A stretch of DNA of 64,000 nucleotides from Bacteroidales bacterium. GTDB lineage: Bacteria > Bacteroidota > Bacteroidia > Bacteroidales > UBA932. Made by a program: the position numbers and the translations under genes. Shown one piece after another: positions 26,130 to 35,406 of this stretch. Every line of letters begins with the position of its first letter. The first letter of the stretch is position 1. Under the pieces are notes generated by a model. It made no database searches. It was not told the origin of the DNA and saw only the letters and a program-made list of their open reading frames with translations. The stretch is from assembly GCA_017546605.1 (NCBI GenBank), contig JAFYSH010000006.1, positions 1-64,000 on the forward strand, written 5' to 3'.

Positions 26130-26532
26130 TGATATCGTCGGATTGATACGGAAAATACTGTTTTAATTGAAGTCCAGATTGACGAATGGCGGCAACCAGG
26201 CCATCCACAAAGGCACCTGCCGCAAAATCAGCCAACAGCTGATCTTTGACAGCATTCCAGAAATTAGACGGCACTACTTGATGAATCCCCTGATCCCCGA
26301 CAATGGCCAACTTATGTGCCTGATAAGCTACATAAATCAAAACCCCATTGCGCTGGGCCGTTTCATACATCTTCAACTGATCGAACAGGCAGACCGCCCG
26401 CTCCATCGGATCTCCTGCACACAAGGACTCAATGTGGACGCGGATTTCTCCCGAAGTATTGCGTTCGGCTTCCTCGATGGCTGCCACAATGCTACGCTGT
26501 TGCGCCTTCGTCAAGAATTTGGATGCCCCCAT
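26095..26532 (-). CDS. Second TPM-domain protein, short, without signal peptide
   Basis: 145 residues. TPM domain in FLTKAQQRSIVAAIEEAERNTSGEIRVHI, MYETAQRNGVLIYVAYQAHKLAIVGDQGIHQ and FWNAVKDQLLADFAAGAFVDGLVAAI. There is no signal peptide or membrane helix, unlike its neighbour, so it may act on the cytoplasmic side. It overlaps the longer TPM gene by 35 nt and follows lemA by 13 bp. The tail is acidic (SDDINEQSDE). Confidence 0.9.
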   Translation of the reverse strand: MGASKFLTKAQQRSIVAAIEEAERNTSGEIRVHIESLCAGDPMERAVCLFDQLKMYETAQRNGVLIYVAYQAHKLAIVGDQGIHQVVPSNFWNAVKDQLLADFAAGAFVDGLVAAIRQSGLQLKQYFPYQSDDINEQSDEISFGE

Positions 26533-26545
26533 GAAACCGTCTGTT

Positions 26546-27136
26546 TTAGAAGGTTACTACCGGAGCCGCTGATGCGCCTTGCTCGGCCTCAAAATAAGGC
26601 TTCTTCTCAAAACCAAACCAGTTGGCCACCAAGTTTCTCGGGAAAGTACGCAAGGCCGTATTATAGGAGCGAGCCGCTTCGTTGAAACGTTTGCGTTCAA
26701 CCGCGATACGATTTTCAGTTCCACTCAATTCGGCTTGTAATTCCGAAAAATTCTGGCTGGCTTTCAAATCCGGATAATTTTCAGTCAACATCAGCAAACG
26801 GCCCAGTGCTTGACCCAACTCACCTTGAGCTTGTTGGTATGCAGCCAATTGCTCGGGCGTAGCTTGCTCCGGATCAAGGGTCATCTGCGTAGCGCGTGCA
26901 CGTGCTGCCACAACATTCTCCAAGGTAGCCGATTCATGCGCAGCATATCCCTTCACGGTTGCAACCAAATTCGGGATCAGGTCAGAGCGACGCTGATACA
27001 CATTTTCCACTTGGGACCATGCGGCAACCACTTGTTCTTCCATGCGAACCAAACCATTGTAGGTACTCTTGAACCACAAAAATACCAGAAGGACAACGGC
27101 AACAATACCGATGCCCCAAATCATACTTTTCTTCAT
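26546..27136 (-). CDS. lemA: LemA family protein
   Basis: 196 residues from the ATG at 27136. One N-terminal transmembrane helix (MIWGIGIVAVVLLVFLWF), then the LemA helical bundle: STYNGLVRMEEQVVAAWSQVENVYQRRSDLIPNLVATVKGYA, ESATLENVVAARA, and LSGTENRIAVERKRFNEAARSYNTALRTFPRNLVANWFGF. The family function is unclear. It is grouped with the two TPM genes, a common arrangement, and 19 bp after the FISUMP lipoprotein gene. Confidence 0.95.
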   Translation of the reverse strand: MKKSMIWGIGIVAVVLLVFLWFKSTYNGLVRMEEQVVAAWSQVENVYQRRSDLIPNLVATVKGYAAHESATLENVVAARARATQMTLDPEQATPEQLAAYQQAQGELGQALGRLLMLTENYPDLKASQNFSELQAELSGTENRIAVERKRFNEAARSYNTALRTFPRNLVANWFGFEKKPYFEAEQGASAAPVVTF

Positions 27137-27155
27137 CGTATTTTGCTTTAATTGA

Positions 27156-28157
27156 TTATTCTGCGATACGCACACAGCGAACTGTCATTCCAAAATCCTG
27201 TTTCCCTGCAAAATGGAACTGACAATCTGCGTAGTTGTAGTAGATATACCGGTAATAAGCCATCTGCTCGTCCCGTTCAGCTGCCGACCACCACATACCG
27301 TATTTGTTCACGTTCTCAAAACGGTGATAAGTATCCGTTGTATTACCTGCAGGGAAAGCATTCCAACCATAAGCATTGTAGTGCTTGTGATCCGGGCTGT
27401 ACGGCCACATCCGTTCTGCATTTTCATAAGCCTCTACGGAGAGAAGCCCCCCTAAAGCTGGCCAGTTAACAAAGAAATCGCTCACTGCACCTTCCGAGAT
27501 TGCGGAAGCCAGATCTGCCCAGTCTTCTGCTGTCGGAACACTCCAACCTTCCGGGCACACCCCTTGGGGTCCATTACCAAGACCACTTCCAGCTTGACCA
27601 CCGGTTGCATCATTCCACGAATAATAACGGCCATAAATCCGATTCATCAATTCGTTATTTGAATAGGCAACACCTGCACCCTCATAGGCCAAGTTTTCAA
27701 CAAACCAATCCAGATTCCCAATGGTACGATATTGATAAGAGCGGTGGTCCCGTTCGTCCAAGAAGACAGCAGTACCCGGCATCAATTCGTGCACCGAACC
27801 ATTAAAAACGGTGTCCAAGGCTTGAATGGACTGGGTATTGGTTTCTTGAAGATAGCCCTCGTAACGAGCAAAGCAGGTCACCCAATAAACCGCCGCAGAA
27901 TCTGGAATCACCAAACGGATCGATTTTGCATTCAAGGTAGTATCCCCATCAAAAATCCAGTTGTATTCCACATCTGCCGGCTTTGTAATCCCTTCTCCTT
28001 CCAGGGCCACCTCAAGCGTATCTCCTACAATGCAATAATCCTGCAAAGAATATTCGATCTCCCCTTCCATGTAGTTATAACTTTTATCATCATCCTCTCC
28101 ACAAGAAGACAGAAAAAGCATCGCCAAAGACAACAGTGCCCAACCTATTTTTTTCAT
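27156..28157 (-). CDS. Lipoprotein with a Fibrobacter succinogenes paralogous (FISUMP) domain
   Basis: 333 residues. Lipobox FLSSC (Cys about residue 19). An Ig-like or PKD-like stretch (about residues 40-120) is followed by the FISUMP domain: AVFLDERDHRSYQYRTIGNLDWFVENLAYEG, RYYSWNDATGG, GVCPEGWSVPTAEDW, and MWWSAAERDE to FGMTVRCVRI. Such domains are found on surface proteins of anaerobic Bacteroidetes and Fibrobacteres; binding partners are unknown. First in the run toward lemA and the TPM genes. Confidence 0.9.
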   Translation of the reverse strand: MKKIGWALLSLAMLFLSSCGEDDDKSYNYMEGEIEYSLQDYCIVGDTLEVALEGEGITKPADVEYNWIFDGDTTLNAKSIRLVIPDSAAVYWVTCFARYEGYLQETNTQSIQALDTVFNGSVHELMPGTAVFLDERDHRSYQYRTIGNLDWFVENLAYEGAGVAYSNNELMNRIYGRYYSWNDATGGQAGSGLGNGPQGVCPEGWSVPTAEDWADLASAISEGAVSDFFVNWPALGGLLSVEAYENAERMWPYSPDHKHYNAYGWNAFPAGNTTDTYHRFENVNKYGMWWSAAERDEQMAYYRYIYYNYADCQFHFAGKQDFGMTVRCVRIAE

Positions 28158-28208
28158 TGTAATGGATATTTCAATTCGCTAATAAAATACAAAAGTGCGA
28201 AAAATTTC

Positions 28209-28216
28209 TAAATTTG
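28209..28216 (+). promoter_or_regulatory. Promoter -7 box for apbE
   Basis: TAAATTTG, matching TAnnTTTG, 41 nt before the apbE ATG. It is joined at its last base to the palindrome at 28216-28232. Confidence 0.55.
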
Positions 28217-28232
28217 TATGAAAATTTCATAC
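28216..28232. promoter_or_regulatory. Palindrome over the apbE transcription start, operator candidate
   Basis: GTATGAAAATTTCATAC: two 8-bp arms around a single A, beginning at the last base of the -7 box. A repressor dimer site is a natural reading; the regulator is not known. Confidence 0.45.
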
Positions 28233-28257
28233 CAAAATAACATTGAATCCGGACAAG

Positions 28258-29274
28258 ATGACAAGACATTTCCGCCTGTTTTTTTTGATAATTATTCCCC
28301 TAACATGTATGCTGTTGGCTTCCTCCTGCAAGCACTCATCCACCTATATCCGGCTAACTGGACTGGCCCAAGGCAGCACCTACCTGATTACCTACTCGGA
28401 GACCGATGAAAAGGGAGTATCCATTGCAGCCACGGCAACTGAAGTCCAAGAACGGATTGATGCCGGCTTTGAACGAATCAACAACTCCGTATCAGGCTAC
28501 CACCAAGGATCAACCCTCTCCCGCATCAACCGGAATGAATCCACACAGACCGACAGTATCTTCCGAGATCTCTTCCGCATCTCCCAACAAATCTGGAAAG
28601 AAACGGATGGTCTGTTTGACCCGTCAGGCGCACCCTTATACGATCTGTGGGGCTTCGGCTTTCAGCAGCGAGCAATGATTTCAACCCATCAGATTGACAG
28701 TCTTCAAGAATTCATCGGTATGGATAAGTTCCGATTGGACGGTGAACAGCTCATCAAAACAAATCCCAACGCCCGGCTGAATTTCAATGCAATCGCCCAA
28801 GGTTATACCTGCGACTACATCGCCCGGATTTTGGATTCTCTACACATTCAAAACTACCTCATTGAAGTCGGCGGCGAAGTATATGCCAAGGGGGTGAATG
28901 CTCAGGAAAAGGCCTGGCGCATTGGCATTGACCGCCCTGAAGACGGAAACAATCAGCCGGGAGCGCAATTGCAAGAAATTGTCAATATCAGCAACCAAGG
29001 ACTCGTCACCTCCGGCAATTACCGAAAATTCTACGTGGAAAACGGAAAGAAGTACGCCCACACCATCCACCCCAAGACCGGAGAGCCCGTACAACACAAC
29101 CTTCTGAGTGCAACCATCTTGGCTACAAACGCAACCCTAGCTGATGCCTATGCCACCTACTGCATGGTGTTGGGACTGGAAGCCTCCGTTGAATTTCTCT
29201 CCTCCCGCCCCGATCTCCAAGGTTACCTCATCTACAGCGAGGGAGATGCTATGCTAACCGTTGTAGCGCAATAG
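28258..29274 (+). CDS. apbE: FAD:protein FMN transferase
   Basis: 338 residues from the ATG at 28258. N-terminal lipoprotein-type signal with LLASSC (Cys about residue 24). ApbE marks: GLAQGSTYLITY, ETDGLFDPSGAPLYDLWGF, LNFNAIAQGYTCDYIARILD, NYLIEVGGEVYAKG, SGNYRKFYV, YAHTIHPKTGEPV and the metal-binding ATLADAYATY. It moves FMN from FAD onto Thr of target proteins, which in this genome should include RnfG and RnfD encoded at 35-37 kb. Periplasmic and Mg-dependent by family. Confidence 0.95.
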   Translation: MTRHFRLFFLIIIPLTCMLLASSCKHSSTYIRLTGLAQGSTYLITYSETDEKGVSIAATATEVQERIDAGFERINNSVSGYHQGSTLSRINRNESTQTDSIFRDLFRISQQIWKETDGLFDPSGAPLYDLWGFGFQQRAMISTHQIDSLQEFIGMDKFRLDGEQLIKTNPNARLNFNAIAQGYTCDYIARILDSLHIQNYLIEVGGEVYAKGVNAQEKAWRIGIDRPEDGNNQPGAQLQEIVNISNQGLVTSGNYRKFYVENGKKYAHTIHPKTGEPVQHNLLSATILATNATLADAYATYCMVLGLEASVEFLSSRPDLQGYLIYSEGDAMLTVVAQ

Positions 29275-29287
29275 TAAGTGTCTTGAC

Positions 29288-29317
29288 AAAAAAAAGGCTG
29301 ACCATCACTGGCCAGCC
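29288..29317 (-). terminator. Rho-independent terminator after pnp
   Basis: On the minus strand GGCTGGCCA and TGGTCAGCC pair over 9 bp (one G-U) with loop GTGA, then TTTTTTTT. It lies 22 bp past the pnp stop. Confidence 0.9.
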
Positions 29318-29338
29318 CTATTTGAATCGCTATAAAAA

Positions 29339-31588
29339 TTACTTGCGTTCTCCACGCTCGCGACGTTCTCCTCTCTCTGTGCGTTCACCTCTACGTTCGC
29401 CACGATCATTACGACGATCGTTGTTGCGACGTTCGCCTTCCGGACGAGGTTTGCGAACCGGTTCTACCCAACCTTCCGGTTTTTCCATCAAAGCACGACG
29501 GGACAGACGCATCTTACCGCTCTTACCATCGATTTCCAAGAGTTTCACATCTACTTCGTCGCCTACTTTCAAGACATCTTCCACTTTCTCTACTTTGGTG
29601 TAATCCAATTCAGAGATGTGCAAAAGTCCTTCTTTACCCGGCAAAATTTCAACGAAAGCACCGAATTCCAAGATAGAAACCACCTTACCATGGTAAGTTT
29701 CGCCCACTTCGGGAACGGTGGTAATATCTTTGATACGTTTCAAAGCTGCATCCATGGATTCTTTGTTTTCACCAAAGATGTCCACGATACCCATTTCGTT
29801 TTCTTCAGTAATGGTGATCGTAGTACCTGTCGTCTTTTGGATGTCTTGGATCACTTTACCACCGGTTCCAATAACAGCACCGATGAATTCACCCGGGATC
29901 ACAATTTGAACAATACGAGGAACGTGAGGTTTGTAGTCTTCTCTCGGTTCTGAAATGGTCTTCATCATTTCACCCATAATGTGCAAACGTCCTTGGCGAG
30001 CTTGTTCCAAAGCTTTTTCCAACACTTCATAAGAAAGACCGTCTACTTTAATATCCATTTGCGTAGCGGTGATACCGTCCACACTACCGGTCACTTTAAA
30101 GTCCATGTCTCCCAAGTGGTCTTCATCACCCAAGATATCTGAAAGGATGGCATATTTACCACTCTTTGCATCTGAAATCAAACCCATTGCAATACCTGAA
30201 ACCGGTTTTTTGATTTTCACACCTGCATCCATCAACGCCAAAGTTCCAGCACATACCGTTGCCATGGATGAAGAACCATTCGATTCCAGAATATCAGAAA
30301 CTACGCGTACTGCATAAGGATTTTCAGCGCCTACCGGCACCATCGGCTTCAAGGCGCGGAATGCCAAGTTTCCGTGACCTACTTCGCGACGGCCAATACC
30401 ACGTTGCGGACGAGCTTCACCTGTTGAGAACGGCGGGAAGTTGTAGTGGAGAACGAATTGCTCAGTTCCTTGCACCAATACTTCATCCAGTTCTTTCATA
30501 TCCAACTTGGTACCCAAAGTAACGGTGGTCAAAGATTGGGTTTCACCACGGGTAAAGATAGCAGAACCGTGCGCACAAGGCAAATAGTCCACTTCTGTCC
30601 AAATCGGGCGAATTTGGGTAGTATTACGACCATCCAAACGAACGCCTTCGTCAAGAATCATACGACGCATCGCTTCTTTTTCCACATCGTGGTAGTAACG
30701 AGCTACCAAAGGAGCTTTTTCATCGCGTTCCTCTTCCGGCAAAGTAGCCATGAATTCTTCGCGCAAAGCATCAAAAGCTTCTCCGCGTTCGTGTTTCGCA
30801 GTACCTGCTTTCGCAATCGCATAGCATTTGTCGTAGCAATAAGTACGAACTGCTTCGCGCAACTCTTCATCGTTGCGTTCGTGGCAATAAGCACGTTTTT
30901 CTACCTTGCCCACTTCTTGCATCAATTCCAATTGGGCTTGGCATTGGATTTTGATTTCTTCGTGAGCGAATTTGATAGCTTCCAACATATCTTTTTCGGA
31001 AACTTCCTTCATCTCACCTTCCACCATCATAATATTATCGCAGGTAGCTGCCACCATGATATCGATGTCGGCTCCTTCCATTTGTGAGAACGTAGGGTTG
31101 ATCATCAATTGACCGTTTACACGTGCCACACGAACTTCTGAAATCGGACCATTGAAAGGAATATCGCTGACAGCCAATGCTGCTGAAGCAGCCAGACCAG
31201 CCAACGCATCCGGTTGAATGTCTTTTTCTGCAGAAATCAAATTAACAGTTACAAAAACTTCCGCGTGGAAATCATCCGGGAATAACGGACGGAGCGCCCG
31301 GTCAATCAAACGGGCAATCAGGATTTCATAATCTGAAGCGCGACCTTCGCGTTTCATGAAGCCACCGGGGTAGCGGCCCGCTGCCGCAAATTTTTCTTTG
31401 TACTCAACAGAAAGGGGCATAAAGTCCACATCTTCTTTAGCCTCTTTAGCACAACAAACTGTGGCGAGCAACATCGTGTTACCCATTCTTACAACAACTG
31501 ATCCATCAGCTTGTTTTGCCAGTTTCCCGGTTTCGATTTCAATCACCCGACCATCTCTAAGGGTGATACTTTTTTTAACTACGTTCAT
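29339..31588 (-). CDS. pnp: Polyribonucleotide nucleotidyltransferase (PNPase)
   Basis: 749 residues. Two RNase PH domains ([40 protein letters not shown] with [23 protein letters not shown] and the catalytic [17 protein letters not shown]), a KH domain ([17 protein letters not shown]), an S1 domain ([33 protein letters not shown]) and an Arg/Glu/Gly-rich tail (last 40 residues). It degrades RNA from the 3' end with phosphate. The basic RGERR tail is an extension beyond the usual 700 residues and may add RNA affinity. It lies downstream of rpsO, with a terminator between. Confidence 0.98.
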   Translation of the reverse strand: MNVVKKSITLRDGRVIEIETGKLAKQADGSVVVRMGNTMLLATVCCAKEAKEDVDFMPLSVEYKEKFAAAGRYPGGFMKREGRASDYEILIARLIDRALRPLFPDDFHAEVFVTVNLISAEKDIQPDALAGLAASAALAVSDIPFNGPISEVRVARVNGQLMINPTFSQMEGADIDIMVAATCDNIMMVEGEMKEVSEKDMLEAIKFAHEEIKIQCQAQLELMQEVGKVEKRAYCHERNDEELREAVRTYCYDKCYAIAKAGTAKHERGEAFDALREEFMATLPEEERDEKAPLVARYYHDVEKEAMRRMILDEGVRLDGRNTTQIRPIWTEVDYLPCAHGSAIFTRGETQSLTTVTLGTKLDMKELDEVLVQGTEQFVLHYNFPPFSTGEARPQRGIGRREVGHGNLAFRALKPMVPVGAENPYAVRVVSDILESNGSSSMATVCAGTLALMDAGVKIKKPVSGIAMGLISDAKSGKYAILSDILGDEDHLGDMDFKVTGSVDGITATQMDIKVDGLSYEVLEKALEQARQGRLHIMGEMMKTISEPREDYKPHVPRIVQIVIPGEFIGAVIGTGGKVIQDIQKTTGTTITITEENEMGIVDIFGENKESMDAALKRIKDITTVPEVGETYHGKVVSILEFGAFVEILPGKEGLLHISELDYTKVEKVEDVLKVGDEVDVKLLEIDGKSGKMRLSRRALMEKPEGWVEPVRKPRPEGERRNNDRRNDRGERRGERTERGERRERGERK

Positions 31589-31615
31589 ATCTTTTTTCTT
31601 AAAACAGCTACATAT

Positions 31616-31651
31616 AAAAAAAGGGATGTCCTACCGTTGACGGACACCCCA
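31616..31651 (-). terminator. Rho-independent terminator between rpsO and pnp
   Basis: On the minus strand GGGGTGTCC and GGACATCCC form a 9-bp stem (one G-U) with a 10-nt loop, followed by eight T. It lies 19 bp past the rpsO stop, so pnp probably depends on read-through or a separate start. Confidence 0.88.
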
Positions 31652-31669
31652 TAGACTTTGAGAAATCTC

Positions 31670-31945
31670 TTACTTACGAAGATTAAGATCTTTCACAATC
31701 TTTCTGTATCTCTCAATATCCTTAGCCTTCAAGTAATCGAGCAAACGACGTCTTTTACCAACCAAACGAAGCAACGCACGTTGGGTGCCGTAGTCCTTCT
31801 TGTTTGCTTGAAGGTGTTTTGTCAAGTGAGCGATACGGTAGGAAAATAATGCAATTTGACCCTCAGGAGAGCCGGTGTCCTTATTAGACTTCCCGTATTG
31901 TCCGAAAATCTCTTGCTTTTTGTCTGCGGATAAATACTCTGCCAT
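31670..31945 (-). CDS. rpsO: 30S ribosomal protein S15
   Basis: 91 residues, usual length. Contacts 16S rRNA in the platform and is needed for early 30S assembly. Marks: YGKSNKDTGSPEGQIALFSYRIAHLTKHLQANKKDYGTQRALLRLVGKRRRLLDYLK. It is upstream of pnp, as in many bacteria. The leader holds a palindrome (31974-31989) that could take part in control. Confidence 0.98.
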   Translation of the reverse strand: MAEYLSADKKQEIFGQYGKSNKDTGSPEGQIALFSYRIAHLTKHLQANKKDYGTQRALLRLVGKRRRLLDYLKAKDIERYRKIVKDLNLRK

Positions 31946-31973
31946 AATTTAAGCAATTGATGTTTATTGTTTT

Positions 31974-31989
31974 GTCCCAAAATTGGGAC
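31974..31989. promoter_or_regulatory. Palindrome at the rpsO transcription start
   Basis: GTCCCAAAATTGGGAC, perfect 16-bp palindrome, 2 bp downstream of the -7 box. It would form an operator in DNA or a short hairpin at the 5' end of the mRNA. Confidence 0.45.
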
Positions 31990-31991
31990 TG

Positions 31992-31999
31992 CAAAGGTA
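31992..31999 (-). promoter_or_regulatory. Promoter -7 box for rpsO
   Basis: TACCTTTG on the minus strand, exact consensus, 46 nt before the rpsO start. Confidence 0.6.
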
Positions 32000-32048
32000 A
32001 ACAATTTTCCGGAGTCTCCAACTAATCTTGCAATATTTTCCCAAAAGA

Positions 32049-33329
32049 CTACCAATTATTCAAAGGCATGCCGTTCATTTTCATACGAACTTGGTCCTTC
32101 ACCTTGGCAATCACTTCTTCGTTTCCAACATTGCTCAATACTTCATCGATCAACTCAACGATACCGTCCATATCTTTTTCAACCAATCCACGAGAGGTAA
32201 TTGCAGGAGTACCTACACGAATACCGGAAGTTTGGAACGGTGAACGGCTGTCAAACGGCACCATGTTCTTGTTCACGGTAATGTCTGCTTGCACCAAGGT
32301 CTTTTCTGCCACCTTACCGGTCAAATCCGGGAATTTAGTACGCAAGTCGATCAACATCAAGTGGTTGTCAGTACCACCAGATACTACTTTGTATCCGCGT
32401 TTGATAAATGCTTCTGCCATAGCAGCTGCATTTTTCTTCACTTGGAGTTGGTATTGTTTGAATTCCGGTTGCAACGCTTCAAAGAATGCGACTGCTTTAG
32501 CAGCGATACAGTGCTCCAGGGGACCACCTTGGATACCCGGGAATACGCTGGAGTTGATTACGGCAGACATCTTCTTGATTTCGCCTTTCGGAGTCTTGAT
32601 ACCGAACGGGTTGTCGAAATCTTTACCGATCAAGATGATACCACCGCGAGGTCCACGCAAGGTCTTGTGAGTAGTGGAAGTTACGATGTGTGCATGTTTC
32701 ACCGGGTTTTCCAACAAACCTGCTGCGATCAAACCTGCCGGGTGCGCCATATCCACCATAAAGATAGCACCTACCTTGTCTGCGATCGCACGCATACGTG
32801 CCCAATCCCATTCACGAGAATATGCAGAAGCACCACCAACGATCAACTTCGGACGATATTCCAAAGCCTTACGTTCCATATCATCATAATCCACCAAACC
32901 GGTTTCTTCGTTAAGTTGATAACCAACAGCTTGGTAAAGAATACCTGACATGTTCACGGGAGAACCGTGAGTCAAGTGACCACCGTGAGCCAGATCCAAG
33001 CCCATGAATGTATCTCCCGGCTTGAGGCAAGCCATGAATACGGCCATGTTCGCTTGTGCACCGGAGTGCGGTTGCACGTTGGCATACTCAGCACCAAAGA
33101 GTTCACAAATACGGTCGATCGCCAATTGTTCTGCTTGGTCAACCACTTCGCAGCCACCGTAATAACGAGCACCCGGGTAACCTTCCGCATATTTATTGGT
33201 CATTACGGATCCCAAAGCCATCAGGACTTGATCCGACACAAAGTTCTCAGAAGCGATCAGCTCAATACCGTGTTTTTGTCTGTTCTCTTCTTGTTTGATG
33301 AGTTCTGCTATTTTTAAATCTTGTTTCAT
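32049..33329 (-). CDS. glyA: Serine hydroxymethyltransferase
   Basis: 426 residues. It converts serine and tetrahydrofolate to glycine and methylene-tetrahydrofolate. Marks: [53 protein letters not shown], the PLP lysine in [17 protein letters not shown], and a C-terminal [14 protein letters not shown]. Cytoplasmic PLP enzyme. It shares a 60-bp divergent promoter region with the methyltransferase gene at 33390. Confidence 0.98.
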   Translation of the reverse strand: MKQDLKIAELIKQEENRQKHGIELIASENFVSDQVLMALGSVMTNKYAEGYPGARYYGGCEVVDQAEQLAIDRICELFGAEYANVQPHSGAQANMAVFMACLKPGDTFMGLDLAHGGHLTHGSPVNMSGILYQAVGYQLNEETGLVDYDDMERKALEYRPKLIVGGASAYSREWDWARMRAIADKVGAIFMVDMAHPAGLIAAGLLENPVKHAHIVTSTTHKTLRGPRGGIILIGKDFDNPFGIKTPKGEIKKMSAVINSSVFPGIQGGPLEHCIAAKAVAFFEALQPEFKQYQLQVKKNAAAMAEAFIKRGYKVVSGGTDNHLMLIDLRTKFPDLTGKVAEKTLVQADITVNKNMVPFDSRSPFQTSGIRVGTPAITSRGLVEKDMDGIVELIDEVLSNVGNEEVIAKVKDQVRMKMNGMPLNNW

Positions 33330-33345
33330 AGTGTTGATAAATTCA

Positions 33346-33353
33346 TACCTTTG
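33346..33353 (+). promoter_or_regulatory. Promoter -7 box for the SpoU methyltransferase
   Basis: TACCTTTG, exact consensus, 36 nt before the ATG at 33390. It is only 2 bp from the oppositely directed glyA box. Confidence 0.55.
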
Positions 33354-33355
33354 TG

Positions 33356-33363
33356 CAAAAATA
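33356..33363 (-). promoter_or_regulatory. Promoter -7 box for glyA
   Basis: TATTTTTG on the minus strand, matching TAnnTTTG, 26 nt before the glyA start. Two polymerases could not use this and the plus-strand box at the same time. Confidence 0.5.
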
Positions 33364-33389
33364 GAAAAAAAGCCCCAAAATTTGCAATT

Positions 33390-33920
33390 ATGTTTCGAAA
33401 AACTTTAAACTGCGAACTGAACCGTCTCACGCCTGCCGATTACCAAGCTGCCACCAAACGGAATGCCGTCCTGATCCTGGACAACATCCGCAGCCAGCAC
33501 AACATCGGATCGGCTTTCCGGACCGCTGACGCATTTCTGGTAGAAAAAATCTACTTGTGTGGTATCTGCGCCACTCCGCCGAGTGCTGAGATTCACAAAT
33601 CCGCCTTGGGTGCTGAATTTACCGTGGCTTGGGAGCACGTGGAAGACACCCTTAGTCTCGTGCGCAGTTTGAAAGAAACCGGCTATACCATTGTCTGTGT
33701 AGAACAGACCGACAACTCGACCCTCCTACCCGATTTCCGCACCGATCCCGACAAAAAATACGCCTTTGTCTTCGGGAATGAAGTCAAAGGCGTTCAGCAA
33801 ACCGTCGCCAACGAAAGTGATATCGCATTGGAGATTCCACAATTCGGAACCAAGCACTCACTCAACGTATCCGTCAGTATCGGTATTATTCTCTGGTCGG
33901 CATTGGGCCACCAATCATAA
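33390..33920 (+). CDS. SpoU/TrmH family RNA 2'-O-methyltransferase
   Basis: 176 residues from the ATG at 33390. SPOUT knot motifs: motif 1 [20 protein letters not shown], motif 2 [12 protein letters not shown] and motif 3 [21 protein letters not shown]. It has only the catalytic domain, with no N-terminal substrate-binding extension, so it is closest to the small TrmH or TrmL type. The exact RNA target cannot be told from sequence. Confidence 0.9.
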   Translation: MFRKTLNCELNRLTPADYQAATKRNAVLILDNIRSQHNIGSAFRTADAFLVEKIYLCGICATPPSAEIHKSALGAEFTVAWEHVEDTLSLVRSLKETGYTIVCVEQTDNSTLLPDFRTDPDKKYAFVFGNEVKGVQQTVANESDIALEIPQFGTKHSLNVSVSIGIILWSALGHQS

Positions 33921-33926
33921 ATCCGC

Positions 33927-34199
33927 TTACGGATTCATCAGATCCTTGTTGACAAAGCGAATGATGTCGTAGATGGAATCAATCGCCGCTGCGGCAGGTC
34001 CTTCCGGTTCAATCATTTTAGCACGGTTGTAAGCATTGATTGCTTCACCCCACAATTGTTCGCGACGGTAAATACCGCCCAACAAATACCACGCAGCCGC
34101 GTGATTGGGTTCTTGTTCCAACAAGGCCAACACCTGTTCAAGTGCTTCTTTCACTTGCCCGCCTGCTAAAATCTTTTCAATTTCAAGTAACCGTTGCAT
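33927..34199 (-). CDS. Small TPR protein
   Basis: 90 residues. About two tetratricopeptide repeats: QVKEALEQVLALLEQEPNHAAAWYLLGGIY and WGEAINAYNRAKMIEPEGPA, followed by a short helix DSIYDIIRFVNKDLMNP. No signal peptide. It follows rnfA by 12 bp and so ends the dnaB-rnf transcript. A link with Rnf is inferred only from position. Confidence 0.8.
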   Translation of the reverse strand: MQRLLEIEKILAGGQVKEALEQVLALLEQEPNHAAAWYLLGGIYRREQLWGEAINAYNRAKMIEPEGPAAAAIDSIYDIIRFVNKDLMNP

Positions 34200-34211
34200 A
34201 GACTCTTTTAC

Positions 34212-34808
34212 TTAAACCAATCCACTAAAGCCCATAAACGCCATTGCCAGGATACCGGCTGTAACCAAGGCGATGGGAACTCCACGAAAAGCTTTGGGTA
34301 CTTCTGACAACTCCAGTTGTTCGCGAATTCCCGCAAAAATCACCATGGCCAAACCAAAGCCAACTGCACAAGCCGTTGCATAGACCACCGACTGGGCCAA
34401 GTTCAACATATGCACTTGATCTCCAAAGGTAAATTCTTTAGAAACCACCATGATAGCCACACCCAATACACAGCAGTTTGTGGTAATCAAAGGCAAGAAA
34501 ATTCCCAGTGCCTGGTACAACGAGGGCGAGATTTTCTTTAACACAATCTCCACCATCTGCACCAGTGAGGCAATAACGAGAATAAATACGAGCGTTTGCA
34601 TAAATTCAATCTGCAACGCCACCAAGAGTTGTTGCAGCAAATAGGTCACCAGGGTTGAAATTGCCATCACAAAAGCAACTGCACCGGACATACCAATCGC
34701 CGTACTGACTTTGTTTGAAACCCCCAAAAATGGACAGATTCCTAGAAATTGCGACAGCACTACGTTATTCACGAACACTGCCGATATGATCAAGATGATA
34801 TATTCCAT
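34212..34808 (-). CDS. rnfA: Rnf complex subunit RnfA (RsxA)
   Basis: 198 residues, about six transmembrane helices. Marks: [35 protein letters not shown] and [15 protein letters not shown]. RnfA and RnfE form the inverted membrane pair that holds an iron-sulphur centre and takes part in ion translocation. It is last of the six rnf genes, 6 bp after rnfE. Confidence 0.97.
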   Translation of the reverse strand: MEYIILIISAVFVNNVVLSQFLGICPFLGVSNKVSTAIGMSGAVAFVMAISTLVTYLLQQLLVALQIEFMQTLVFILVIASLVQMVEIVLKKISPSLYQALGIFLPLITTNCCVLGVAIMVVSKEFTFGDQVHMLNLAQSVVYATACAVGFGLAMVIFAGIREQLELSEVPKAFRGVPIALVTAGILAMAFMGFSGLV

Positions 34809-34814
34809 AGTCGA

Positions 34815-35405
34815 TTACTGAATTTTGGATTTGACAAATTTGTTGTACAACACCATCAGGTAGCCCAATGCAATGAAGGCTCCGGGAGCCAGCACAAACG
34901 CCAGAATGCCATCTCCTTCCAGAAACTTCCATCCAAAAGCTGAACCGCTACCCAAAACCTCACGTACCAAGCCCAGTACGGTCAAGGACAAGGTAAAGCC
35001 CAAGCCTGTACCAATTCCATCACAAGCCGAATTCAAAACCGTATTGCGGTTTGCGAAGGCTTCTGCACGTCCCAGCACAATACAGTTAACAACAATCAGC
35101 GGAATGAACAAGCCCAAGGTTTCGTACAACGAAGGCACAAATACCTGCATCAACAATTGCAGGATGGTCACCAGAGAAGCAATCACAACAATATAAGAAG
35201 GAATCCGGACCTTGGAGGGAATCCATCCGGCGATCAAGGAAACGACCATGTTGGAAAGAATCAGCACGAATGTCGTTGCCAGCCCCATCCCCATACCGTT
35301 GATGGCGGATATAGTGGTTCCCAATGTAGGACACATCCCCAGAATCAGCACAAATGTCGGATTCTCTTGAATAATCCCACGGGTAATCATTTTCAATTTT
35401 CCCAT
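34815..35405 (-). CDS. rnfE: Rnf complex subunit RnfE (RsxE)
   Basis: 196 residues from the ATG at 35405, which has a strong GAGGAGG 8-9 nt upstream; the longer frame would run into rnfG. Six membrane helices. Marks: NPTFVLILGMCPTLGTTISAINGMGMGLATTFVL, FIPLIVVNCIVLGRAEAFA and GIGTGLGFTLSL. Paralogue of RnfA within the complex. It starts 1 nt after the rnfG stop. Confidence 0.96.
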   Translation of the reverse strand: MGKLKMITRGIIQENPTFVLILGMCPTLGTTISAINGMGMGLATTFVLILSNMVVSLIAGWIPSKVRIPSYIVVIASLVTILQLLMQVFVPSLYETLGLFIPLIVVNCIVLGRAEAFANRNTVLNSACDGIGTGLGFTLSLTVLGLVREVLGSGSAFGWKFLEGDGILAFVLAPGAFIALGYLMVLYNKFVKSKIQ

Positions 35406-35406
35406 T

